Origin: Phymorhynchus buccinoides
Taxonomy: Eukaryota > Mollusca > Gastropoda > Neogastropoda > Raphitomidae
Assembly (NCBI GenBank): GCA_017654935.2
Contig: CM065711.1
Location: 36,639,814-36,703,813, forward strand
Direction of reading: 5' to 3'
Length of the DNA: 64,000 nt
In this document: positions 22,901-34,900 of the stretch, one piece after another
Layout of the letters: every line of letters starts with the position of its first letter
Numbering within the stretch: the stretch's first letter is position 1
The notes under the pieces: model-generated
Seen by the model: only the letters and a program-made list of their open reading frames with translations
Database searches by the model: none
What the model was told of the DNA's origin: nothing
Made by a program: the position numbers and the translations under genes

Positions 22901-25900
22901 GCACGGAACTCCGGGAGAAAAGAAAGGGAGACAGACGAGAAGTCCTCCTCGAACTGACATCCTTGGTGAGACCTCTCAGAGCATGCAAACCACTGAGGCG
23001 ACGGGAGTGGCGAAAGAAATGAGAAAAAACTGTCTTGAGAGTCAGAAGCTTAAGAGACAACGACTCCAGGGGTTCAAATTTGACCCAGAGAAAAACCAGA
23101 ACCAAAAAGATGTCCCACTGAGGACACTGGACCGTTCTGGACGGGGCTTGGAGGCGCACAGCGTCCAGGAAGTGAGAAACTGGCAAAGCCGAGAGATTCC
23201 CCGTAAACTAGATCGTGCTAATCAAGACCGCCCTATAACCTGACAAGGTTTGAGAGGAAGAGTTCCTAGTTCTAAGCAAGTGAGAGAGGAACTCCACGAA
23301 CTGAACCGTTGAGGGACGAAGCGGGTCAAACTTTCTCTCCTGACAAAACGCAAACCAGGTGGCCCAGCGAAGATCATACAGATCGTTTGTAGACTTACGC
23401 CGAGAGGCGACCAACAGATCCACGGTGCGCGTGGAAAACCCCTGAGAGCGAAGGCCTAGTCGGACAGCCGCCATGCGACCAGGTTTAGCCTTGAAGGGCA
23501 AGGGTGTCCGACCCCGCTTCTTGACTGAAGAAGAGTGGCGGGAGTGAGATTGAGCGGAAGAGGACCGTCTTGCGCCATGTCGAGGAGCTCTGGGAACCAA
23601 TGGCTCGTGGGCCACATTGGTGTGACGAGAATCAAGTCCGGGTGCTCCCGGAGGACTTCTTCAACACCCGGGGGATTAGTGCCATCAGAGGGGAGGAATA
23701 CAACGGCATGCACTTCAGAGAGAAGTGCGAGACAGTGGTGGCGTACAGCTTAGCGGTACGGTAGCACCTAAGGCCATGGAACTCATACTGAAGAAGACAA
23801 ACTCCGATCGAGTCACCTAGAGCAGCCAAGGCCTGATACATTACGGACTATGAGTGGCCGGACCGGGCCACTACACACTGCTACGCCCTTTCGAACTGGA
23901 AAATATCGATCGAAGGGGCGAGTCTGGGTCAGAAAACAAACTGGACAAGACTAGTTCAGAATGTCGGGCAAGCAAAGGACCGATGGCGGGATAGAGACAG
24001 CTAGTACTAGGATGAGAATCCGCAAGAGCAGCAGATTCAGCCTCTGACCTAGCAAACTGAGAAACCACGGTACGAATGTGCGACTGCACTTCGTAACCAA
24101 CTCTACATGCTAAGACCGACGAAAGGGACCCCCGTTGACTGGGTGAAAAACCAGCGGAGACAATTCGATCGGTAGGGAGGTAAAATAAAAATAAAAAACT
24201 GCCTATGAAGAAGGAACAGACAGCAACAGCAACATAGTTGCTATCGCATGACGTCAAATCGAACCAGATGACGCGGAAAAGTCCCCACCGAAAAGGAAAA
24301 CATGTAGACAAAAAGCGAAACAGTGTGCAAACGTGACGATGACACACCTCGACCTAAACCATAAAAAACGGTCGGAACGAGACGCCGAAGACCAAAAAAA
24401 AGGGGGGGGGGCCTGAAGGAAGGCAAAAATCACCCCGTCGAACAACTTTAGGTTGAAAGCTGTGCCGTTCGGTGATCTGACGGCTGAGAAGGGAAGATCA
24501 TGCTAGCCGGACAGTTAAAGCCAGATCGGGACGGAACCAGTCCGAAACAGGATGACTGGAACGGCCGAACGAGTCAACAGGTTGAACAACTCATGGTTGA
24601 AACCGTGAAAGAAGGAGTGCGCACTCTGACTTCTCTCTGCAAGGGCCTATGTATACCCAGGCCAGAGGAAGGAGCTCCGAAATCGACCCCATCAGACTAA
24701 GAAAACCGAGGGGACAGCGAAGTGTGACCGCCTTCGTTACTGAGAGGTCGGACACCACCTGTGTCCTCCGAGGCTGAGACTGTGAACAGAGTATCCAAGT
24801 GACGTCAGGATAACCGTGGAAAAAACCCATTTCAACGGTACTGACTTGGAAACGGTAGAGAACAGAAGAACCAAAAACCCTTTAAACGGCCTAAGAGATC
24901 GCCGGCCAATTAGAGTCAGAATGGGCCGAAAACGGTCGGGAATTTTTGATAAAACCGGTTGACAGGACCGGTTGAAAAAGTCGGGAATAGAAACCCGGAC
25001 TGGGATCGTTCACTCGCGCCCGCGCCCTTCAAGAGAAGGTCCTCCACTTCCTCTGGAGGATCTCCAACGGACAGGATCGCCGTTTCTTGGAAGGCTCGGC
25101 CTCCTGTTGCCACGAGAAGACTGGGAAGGGGGGCCTCAAGGCCTTGAACTGGGGAGGAGGCCTAGAGGAGTATCCCACACTCTTAGAGCGGGACGGGAAG
25201 TACCCCGGACGAAATGGTTGGGACGGGGCTGGTTCAACAGGGCCCGATAGATAGCCTTCTGGCTATCAGCTGACTTCCTCTTTGAAGAGGACTCGAGAAC
25301 TGGGGGAACCGATTCTTCCCCGAACAAGCCCGACTCCGGAAGGGGAAGAGAGCGCAAAACGCTCCTTTTCCCTGGACGAAAGAGACCTGTTCTGCGCCAG
25401 AAAGAATCCCGGGCCAAGGCACAGGTTTGAACCTTCAAACCAGCCGTGACATCAGAGAGGCTCTGTAGCACATTGCCCAAAAGGGCTAGAGAGACTCCAA
25501 CGGAAGCTTCATCCACCTGATCAAAGAACTGAAAAACCGCCGGTGAATCAGAGGCTGATTTGCCTAGAGACTCCGCCAAGGTTTGCACGAGAGAGGTGGC
25601 CATGCCACAAGCCCTGAGAGAACCAGACAGAGATTCCTCGAGAGACTTGAAGGCCGAAGGCTTGAACGTGACGGGAGGAACAGCAGCAGGACCCCAAGGA
25701 CTCCACCTCCTCAGAAGAAGGTTTGGAGACGGAGGGGAGGGGCAGGTATTCCGTCGGTAGGGGGACGAAAGGTCTGAATCCAGGTACCAAAAAGGAACCG
25801 AACTGAGACGAGGCCGGCTGAGAACGCCCCAGATTAGCCTCAGCAATCTGTTTCAACGAAAGGACCTTGCCGGTCCTCAACGTGAACTCCGCTTTAACCA

Positions 25901-28900
25901 CCAAATCCTCCGGGAAGGAGGGGGCTTGGAGAGTCAAGGAGCTCTTGGCCTGCAGAAGAGAGCCAACCGCGTGATCAGTGGCGGACTCCTGATGGGAGGA
26001 ACGCACAGGTACCACGTAAGGGCACGATCGAGACAAAATCTTGAGAAGATTCTGAACCGAGGACTCAGTGAGAGAGTGAGGGACCTCCGACTGAGGGTCC
26101 AGTTCCATGTCTGACTCAAAGTCGGACTGAAACTCAGAGAATTCCCTGGAGGGGTCTGGCCGTTGAAGCTTCTGATAAGGGCGGCCCAAGAGTCAAACAC
26201 CACCGGAGGCCATGCCTGGCAGAGGGCTCTGCCGGTAGGGAGTGAGAGGATCACTGAACACCGGCCGGAACCGGGAGAACGTGGCGTCCTCCGTGCGAGC
26301 GGGACATTCCCGGTTGACCCAAACCGGAGGAACGAACCGGAAATTCATCATCGGAATTTTCCGGTTCTAGGCGAACCCTTTCCCGGTATGTCCGCGTTGG
26401 CCAAGCAACCGGGAGACAACCGGATGATTACCGGGTAAACACCGGGAGAACCGGAGGAAACGGTCTCGCAACCGGGAAAGGCAAATAACCGGTTGCGGTG
26501 GGAAAGCCAAGAGGCTCCAACCGTGCCATCCCCCGGTATGTCCGCGTTGGCCAAGCAACCGGGAGACAACCGGGAGAAACCGGATGAATACCGGGTGAAA
26601 CCGGGTAAGCACCGGGAGAACCGGAGGAAACCGTCTCACAACCGTGAGAAGCGAATTTCCGGTTGCGGTGGGACTGCCAAGAGGCCCCAACCGCGCCAGT
26701 GCCAGGATCACTGGAGAGCCATCCCCCGGGAGGGGGGCATGGACTCTTATCGGTATTGAAGGTGCCCCGCACCGACCGATTTGACTGTCCTGGTAACCTC
26801 TCCCTCGAACTGAGTGGAGGATTTGAGCCCGGACTCAGGAAAGGGAACAGGCCGTTCCCGATCCTGGAGGTACCTCCCAGGTACCACCGGATGATTGCCT
26901 GACAGACTGGCCAGTCTGGTGACAGAGGAGTCACCTCTGTCACTAGGCAAGCTCCCCGGAGGGGAGCCTCTCTGTTCCGTAAACATCAAGCCCACAGGAC
27001 GGAAACCAGAGGTGGAAAGGGATTGCCTATCCCTGTTGAGGTCGACGCTGGCCTTAGCGGACAAGGGCCTCCTGGAGGCAAGCCTGTGAACAGAAGAAGG
27101 AGAGAGGGCTGCGCCAGTGACAGTCTCACGTTAGAAGAGACAACTGGCGGAACCCTCTCTGGCTAAAACCGAAATAGGAGGAAGATTCTGTCGATGCGAA
27201 AGGGAGAACCCTGAAACCCGAAGAGTCCAAGTGACGTAGTACAAAGCCTGCGAGTCCAACGGAAAAGGAGAAGGAGCAGAAACCTCCGAAGGGAGAGAAA
27301 CTGGAATGGGCTCCGAAACCGGTTAGGCCGGTGTAACCGAAACGGACTGTGACTGGACGTTAGACGTAGGATTTGTGAGGGGATTAGACGAAAACTTCTT
27401 GAGAAGATTAAGAGAACCTGCCCAAAGGGTCCCTAGTGAGAGAAGAAGAGTCAACTGACTTGGAAAACAGAAAAACAACCGAAGAGAAACTGCTTTCCCC
27501 GAAGTGGAAACCGAGGGGTGCAAGAAGCCATAATGGCTGACGCCACCCCGAAAACGAACAACAGAGTGAACGAAATAATTTTTCAACTAAAACGAACACC
27601 AAGAAATGACAATGAAATAATATCGATAGGATGACTAACAGCCTTCCCAAGAAACTGAATCGAACAAAGCTAAACACGGAACGAACCCACCAGATAGACA
27701 AGAGTCAGAAAAGGCGGAGTAGGGTAGGCCCAGGTGTGATTGAAAGGCTGGAAAATTTAAGAATGACATATCCGGTGCCCCAAGGGTGCGCGTCATACCC
27801 GGAAGTAAGGGGAGTCACTCCCGCTACTCCCTGCGGTATGGGTGCAGTCCCTTGGGGCCACTTTCGTTTTAGCTATGTGCTAGGGTAAGGTTCCAGGTTG
27901 TTTTAGGCTAATGCAGTTGTTTTGAGTGTTGGTATAGTATGATTAAATTAGATTGGCACATTTGAAAACTTCAGGCAATTCCCTTGCTAATGACATAAAA
28001 ATAATTATTGTATCCTTTCTTGTTGCAGAGTTATGTGCATTTAAAGTTGGTAAGGTGACTGTCAGCCATTTTGAGAAATCACAGTCTAAAGTCTAGCCTG
28101 TCCTAAGAAAATGCATCAACGTACTAATTTTAAAGCCCTTTTTGTAATATTTACAGACCATGTTCAAGGTTATCCTTTATGCATATGAAAGCTAAGATGT
28201 TAGAGAGCACAACAATACCCATAATTCAAAATTGAATTTTTTTTCTCCGATTTTTTACTTTGCAAGCCTGTTGTGAGAAACTAGCCCAGCGACTTAATGT
28301 CCCTTTCGTGGTGCTGGGTCACATATGTCATGTGGGCGACACTCCCAGCCCAGCCTTTGGCTTCTGAGAGGTACTAGTTTTATAACGAAAAACTTGCACA
28401 CACAAAAAATGACTATAAAATGCTTGGAAATGCTCTAAAATCACTCGAGTACAAGTCATTCTGACGCAAATAGCATCAGAATAAACTTCTTTCACTCATT
28501 AATAGTGCTAAGATTGATAGAGGAAAGTAATTATGAAATAGTGAGGCTAAGAGAGAGGATATAGTGAAATGAATAAAGGGAAGGAACTTCTCGTAATTAA
28601 CACCCTTTTACCAAAAGTTATTTATGGCACCTATTCGCCTAGCAAAGTGAAAGTAGTTGCCACAACAATAGAGATCCAAGTTCATCCTCAAATACAGAGG
28701 ATGTACTTTGGTAAAAGGGAGTTAATTATGAGAAGTTCCTTCCCCTTATTCATTTCACATGGGGAAAGTAAGTGGAGGTCTGTGCCCGATAATTTGTCGA
28801 GCCAGGTGTAGGTGATGGTGCACTAGTAGTGTGCCCAACAATTTGTCGAGCCAGGTGTAGGTGATGGTGGCTGCACTAGTCTAGTAGTAGTGTGCCCAAC

Positions 28901-31900
28901 AATTTGTCGAGCCGGGTGTAGGTGATGGTGGCTGCACTAGTAGTGTGCCCAACAATTTGTCGAGCTGGGTGTAGGTGATGGTGGCTGCACTAGTAGTGTG
29001 CCCAACAATTTGTCGAGCCAGGTGTAGGTGATGGTGGCTGCACTAGTAGTGTGCCCAACAATTTGTCGAGCCGGGTGTAGGTGATGGTGGCTGCACTAGT
29101 CTAGTAGTAGTGTGCCCAACATTTTGTCGAGCAGGGTGTAGGTGATGGTGGTTGCACTAGTAGTGTGCCCAACAATTTGTCGAGCCAGGTGTAGGTGATG
29201 GTGGCTGCACTAGTCTAGTAGTAGTGTGCCCAACAATTTGTCGAGCTGGGTGTAGGTGATGGTGGCTACACTAGTAGTGTGCCCAACAATTTGTTGAGCC
29301 GGGTGTAGGTGATGGTGGCTGCACTAGTAGTGTGCCCAACAATTTGTCGAGCCAGGTGTAGGTGATGGTGGCTGCACTAGTAGTGTGCCCAACAATTTGT
29401 TGAGCTGGGTGTAGGTGATGGTGGCTGCACTAGTAGTGTGCCCAACAATTTGTCGAGCCAGGTGTAGGTGATGGTGGCTGCACTAGTAGTGTGCCCAACA
29501 ATTTGTCGAGCCGGGTGTAGATGATGGTGGCTGCACTAGTAGTGTGCCCAACAATTTGTCGAGCCAGGTGTAGATGATGGTGGCTGCACTAGTAGTGTGC
29601 CCAACAATTTGTCGAGCCGGGTGTAGGTGATGGTGGCTGCACTAGTCTAGTAGTAGTGTGCCCAACAATTTGTTGAGCCGGGTGTAGGTGATGGTGGCTA
29701 CACTAGTAGTGTGCCCAACAATTTGTTGAGCCGGGTGTAGGTGATGGTGGCTGCACTAGTCTAGTAGTAGTGTGCCCAACAATTTGTCGAGCTGGGTGTA
29801 GGTGATGGTGGCTGCACTAGTAGTGTGCCCAACAATTTGTCGAGCCAGGTGTAGGTGATGGTGGCTGCACTAGTAGTGTGCCCAACAATTTGTCGAGCCG
29901 GGTGTAGATGATGGTGGCTGCACTAGTAGTGTGCCCAACAATTTGTCGAGCCAGGTGTAGGTGATGGTGGCTGCACTAGTAGTGTGCCCAACAATTTGTC
30001 GGCAGTAGGGCAGAAAGAGTTAACAACTATCTCATTAAAACCCTTTCACCGCCAAAGTCGCATTTTAGCACCACAGTAATTTAACACTTATGTCACTAAA
30101 AGGCATCAAATTGGGGTCTATTATCCAAACACCCTATTGTCTTAGTTTTGGGAAGTAATTATAGACCTTATTTTATATATGTCACAGAAGAATCCCCAAT
30201 ACTGCAAAGGAATTTTCTCTACCCAGGTAAAATTAATGGACATTTTTGTCTGAAATATGGCTGGCGGTGAAAGGGTTAAGTTCAAAGATAATGCTTTATT
30301 TTTTCAAGAATTGGCATGCCAGCAGTATTGAGCAAGTCAAAGATGTCAGTTACGAGACAGAAAATAGAATAATAAAATTAGACAGAACACAAAACAAAAT
30401 TGGACAAAATGGACCCAACACCAATGAATTCCTTAACGTAACTCCAGAAGATTGGTGTCAGTGGATGTTGTCTAATATCACTATTGGTGTGAAAAGACAT
30501 TAAATTAAAGATTCATTCATTGATTCATTCATTCGTGTCAGTGGATATGGAGGGGGAAAAGGGAGGACACATGCCAAAATGCAAGGCCACGCGATTAAAT
30601 TTAATACAAAAACAGGAAAAGCTTAACCCTTTCAACGCCAGCCATTTTTCAACCAAAACTTTCCATTATGATTAAGCTTACCTGGCCAGAGAAAAGATTC
30701 TGTCTGCAATATTTGGGGGTTCCTTTGTGACATGCATAAAATAAGGCCTCTCCTTAACTCCCAAAACTAAGAACATAATGTCACTGGATACCAGATCCTC
30801 ATTTGATGCCTTTAAGTGACATGGGTGTTATACAGTGGAACCTCCCTTATAAGACCTCCCATAATAAGACTCCCTCCCACATAAGACCTACTTCTCTGCC
30901 ACACTGCCCTTCTTTGTAAGTATTAAAATTACCTCCCTTATAAGATCCCTTCCTTATAAGACCTCATTTGGGATGATTTTTAAAGGTCTTATAAGGGAGG
31001 TTCCACTGGATCGTTGTGGTGCCAAGAGGCGACAGTGGCGATGAAAGGGTTAAATTAATGAGGCTATTCAAACAATACACAAACACCGCAACTTCCCACT
31101 CAAACATGACACAAACCGATTTTCTTTGTTTTTTCAAACACGGTCAACACGGATCGGACAACCTACCTGAAGTTCTGCAGGATGGACCCTGACCCAGTGA
31201 CGTCTGCCATGTTCTCCTTCTCGTCCCTGAGGGCTTGGAGGTAGCGGGGCAGCTGGTCCTTCTTGTTGGCAAACATCAGGAACACCAGTGTCGTGTTCAG
31301 ACAGCTCACGTTTTCCTGACAACACACAGACACGTTAACATCAGGAACACCAGCGTCATGTTCAGACAGCTCACGTTTTCCTGACAACACACAGACACGT
31401 TAACATCAGGAACACCAGCGTCGTGCTCAGACAGCTTACGTTTTCCTGACAACACACAGACATGTTAACATCATGAACACCAGCGTCGTGTTCAGACAGC
31501 TCACGTTTTTCTGATAACAACACACAGACACGTTAACATCAGGAACACCAGCGTCGTGTTCAGACAGCTCACGTTTTCCTGACAACACACACAGACACCA
31601 GCATCACATTAACATCAGGAACACCAGCGTCGTGTTCAGACAGCTTACGTTTTCCTGATCACAACACACAGACATGTTAACATCAGGAACACCAGCGTCG
31701 TGTTCAGACAGCTTACGTTTTCCTAACACAGACATGTTAACATCAGGAACACCAGCGTCGTGTTCAGACAGCTCACGTTTTCCTGATAACAACACACGAC
31801 ATGTTAACATCAGGAACACCAGCGTCGTGTTCAGACAGCTCACGTTTTCCTGATAACAACACACAACATGTTAACATCAGGAACACCAGCGTCGTGTTCA

Positions 31901-34900
31901 GACAGCTCACGTTTTCCTGACAACACAAGCTGGACGTTTTTTTAAAAAGAAAGTGTTAGACAAAGACTGTTTAACTTTCTGCAGATAAGAATAAGGGCGT
32001 TATTGCATGTATTACAGCCCTGTTGATTGGTAGTTGTCAACAGGGTTCAGTTGATGACAGGTTATACATGTTCAGTATTATTTTTACAGCCCTGTTGATT
32101 GGTAGTTATCAACAGTGTTCAGTTGATGACAGGTTATACATGTTCAGTGTTATTTTTACAGCCCTGTTGATTGGTAGTTGTCAACAGGGTTCAGTTGATG
32201 ACAGGTTATACATGTTCAGTGTTATTTTTACAGCCCTGTTGATTGGTAGTTGTCAACAGGGTTCAGTTGATGACAGGTTATACATGTTCAGTGTTATTTT
32301 TACAGCCCTGTTGATTGGTAGTTGTCAACAGGGTTCAGTTGATGACAGGTTATACATGTTCAGTTATTTTTACAGCCCTGTTGATTGGTAGTTGTCAACA
32401 GTGTTCAGTTGATGACAGGTTATACATGTTCAGTGTTATTTTTACAGCCCTGTTGATTGGTAGTTGTCAACAGGGTTCAGTTGATGACAGGTTATACATG
32501 TTGTTATTTTTACAGCCCTGTTGATTGGTAGTTGTCAACAGGGTTCAGTTGATGACAGGTTATACATGTTGTTATTTTTACAGCCCTGTTGATTGGTAGT
32601 TGTCAACAGGGTTCAGTTGATGACAGGTTATACATGTTGTTATTTTTACAGCCCTGTTGATTGGTAGTTGTCAACAGGGTTCAGTTGATGACAGGTTATA
32701 CATGTTGTTATTTGTACAGCCCTGTTGATTGGTAGTTGTCAACAGGGTTCAGTTGATGACAGGTTATACATGTTGTTATTTTTACAGCCCTGTTGATTGG
32801 TAGTTGTCAACAGGGTTCAGTTGATGACAGGTTATACATGTTGTTATTTTTACAGCCCTGTTGATTGGTAGTTGTCAACAGGGTTCAGTTGATGACAGGT
32901 TATACATGTTGTTATTTTTACAGCCCTGTTGATTGGTAGTTGTCAACAGGGTTCAGTTGATGACAGGTTATACATGTTGTTATTTTTACAGCCCTGTTGA
33001 TTGGTAGTTGTCAACAGGGTTCAGTTGATGACAGGTTATACATGTTGTTATTTTTACAGCCCTGTTGATTGGTAGTTGTCAACAGGGTTCAGTTGATGAC
33101 AGGTTATACATGTTGTTATTTTTACAGCCCTGTTGATTGGTAGTTGTCAACAGTGTTCAGTTGATGACAGGTTATACATGTTCAGTGTTATTTTTACAGC
33201 CCTGTTGATTGGTAGTTGTCAACAGGGTTCAGTTGATGACAGGTTATACATGTTCAGTTATTTTTACAGCCCTGTTGATTGGTAGTTGTCAACAGGGTTC
33301 AGTTGATGACAGGTTATACATGTTCAGTGTTATTTTTACAGCCCTGTTGATTGGTAGTTGTCAACAGGGTTCAGTTGATGACAGGTTATACATGTTCAGT
33401 GTTATTTTTACAGCCCTGTTGATTGGTAGTTGTCAACAGGGTTCAGTTGATGACAGGTTATACATGTTCAGTTATTTTTACAGCCCTGTTGATTGGTAGT
33501 TGTCAACAGGGTTCAGTTGATGACAGGTTATACATGTTGTTATTTTTACAGCCCTGTTGATTGGTAGTTGTCAACAGGGTTCAGTTGATGACAGGTTATA
33601 CATGTTGTTATTTGTACAGCCCTGTTGATTGGTAGTTGTCAACAGGGTTCAGTTGATGACAGGTTATACATGTTGTTATTTTTACAGCCCTGTTGATTGG
33701 TAGTTGTCAACAGGGTTCAGTTGATGACAGGTTATACATGTTGTTATTTGTACAGCCCTGTTGATTGGTAGTTGTCAACAGGGTTCAGTTGATGACAGGT
33801 GAGCAGAGCACAAAGAGGCTGACCTGGGTGAGGTTCTGCACACTGATGTTGGTGATCAGCTTGTACAGGTAGTCCAGCTGACGGTTGAAGTCACTGATGT
33901 AGGCGATCAACCGACTGTCCTTCTTGTCCAGTTCTGAAAAAACATTGCCTTCATTACCATCATCATCATCATCCTACCTATCCTATCATCATCAGTTACA
34001 AATGGTTTGCAACACAACTTCCCAGTACCAGGCATAGTAGTGGGGGAAAAGTGGTTTTCAAGGAAAATGGCCGGGGGTCCAGGGGGCCGAAGAAAATTCA
34101 ATAAATGAGAGTAAAATCACTTTTTCATGCCATTTCAAAGCATTTTTTAAAATAATTTTGTTTCAAACTGTTTCGCGGATTTTCCGCGATTCGTGGAGGT
34201 CTACCATGCCTGCAGTACTTACTTTCCTTTTTGGCTCACTCGTGTTAACGAAGTTAACACAAAATGAGGCTACAGTATGATAGTTGTTCGGTTCGTGTTG
34301 TGTGTCTAATCTGTGTAACATTGGCATTTTCTGAAATGAAGGTGTTGCGTCCGTGGTCTAATCTCCAAACTTTAACGTTGGCATTTTCTCGGGAAATAGA
34401 AGGCATACAATGTTCAAACTTTGCACACATATAGATGTCTATGCAAGCTTTCAAACAATAATGATTTGAATAATGAAGTACTTAAAACAACACTGTAAAC
34501 ATATAACATTTTAGATTAGTGGGTTAGAGAGTATTCAACAGGCAACCTGAGTTAAGAAACTCAACAACACTGAAAGCCTCGATAGCTCATTGGTAGAGTG
34601 TCTGTCTGTCATGCCAATGGTTCCGGGTCCGATTCTCAGCACGGTCACTTTAAAAAAAAAAATTTGTTTAGTTGTATCCATTAACAATAGTTTTATTTGT
34701 ACTTTAAAATTTTATTGGCAATCTTGTACTTTAGACACCCCCCTCAATCTTTCCCTCTTTCTTTTTTTTTTGTCTTTCTTTTCTTTTAAAAGTTACTTTT
34801 CCCTATTTCTTCCAAATGATGCTTTGAAAATAGTAACAAGAAAATATGCATGTCGTAATGTGCTCAAAGAGTGACATGAAAAAACCCACACACACAAACA

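Larger units (their letters stand above)
21848..27956 (-). mobile_element. DIRS-like tyrosine-recombinase retroelement, decayed, 6.1 kb
   Basis: Read on the minus strand, the order is gag-like (27064-25136), reverse-transcriptase remnants (25140-24590), linker (24590-23620) and tyrosine recombinase (23615-22490). Inverted terminal repeats of 168 bp are at 27761-27928 and 21884-22051. The 5' side carries a 28-bp extension to 27956 and the 3' side a 36-bp one from 21848. An internal region (about 22121-22206) is complementary to both outer ends. This architecture is specific to DIRS1-type elements. Many frameshifts and stops show it is inactive. It sits in the 9.7-kb TRPC4AP intron between exons 10 and 9, in the same orientation as the gene. 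Confidence 0.9.
21792..28323. mobile_element. Inverted-repeat element interrupted by the DIRS-like insertion
   Basis: TGTGACCCAGCACCACGAAA-type sequence at 21792 recurs inverted at 28291-28323 (TTCGTGGTGCTGGGTCACA). Without the 6.1-kb DIRS-like insert the element would be about 420 bp. The inner sequence has no coding frame. The superfamily is not identified. Confidence 0.6.

Noticed and set aside
26428..26943. Independent gene with Pro/Ser/Gly-rich product
   Set aside because: It lies inside the DIRS-like element upstream of its gag-like part and includes a duplicated GC-rich segment, so it is treated as element sequence.
28775..33800. Repeat arrays that might suggest CRISPR
   Set aside because: Units are contiguous tandem repeats with no unique spacers, and this is animal DNA with introns.
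34574..34663. Possible tRNA gene
   Set aside because: A- and B-box-like sequences are present, but the acceptor stem does not pair and an A-rich tail follows, so it is a SINE head. The same holds for 51225, 53457 and the minus strand near 6770.
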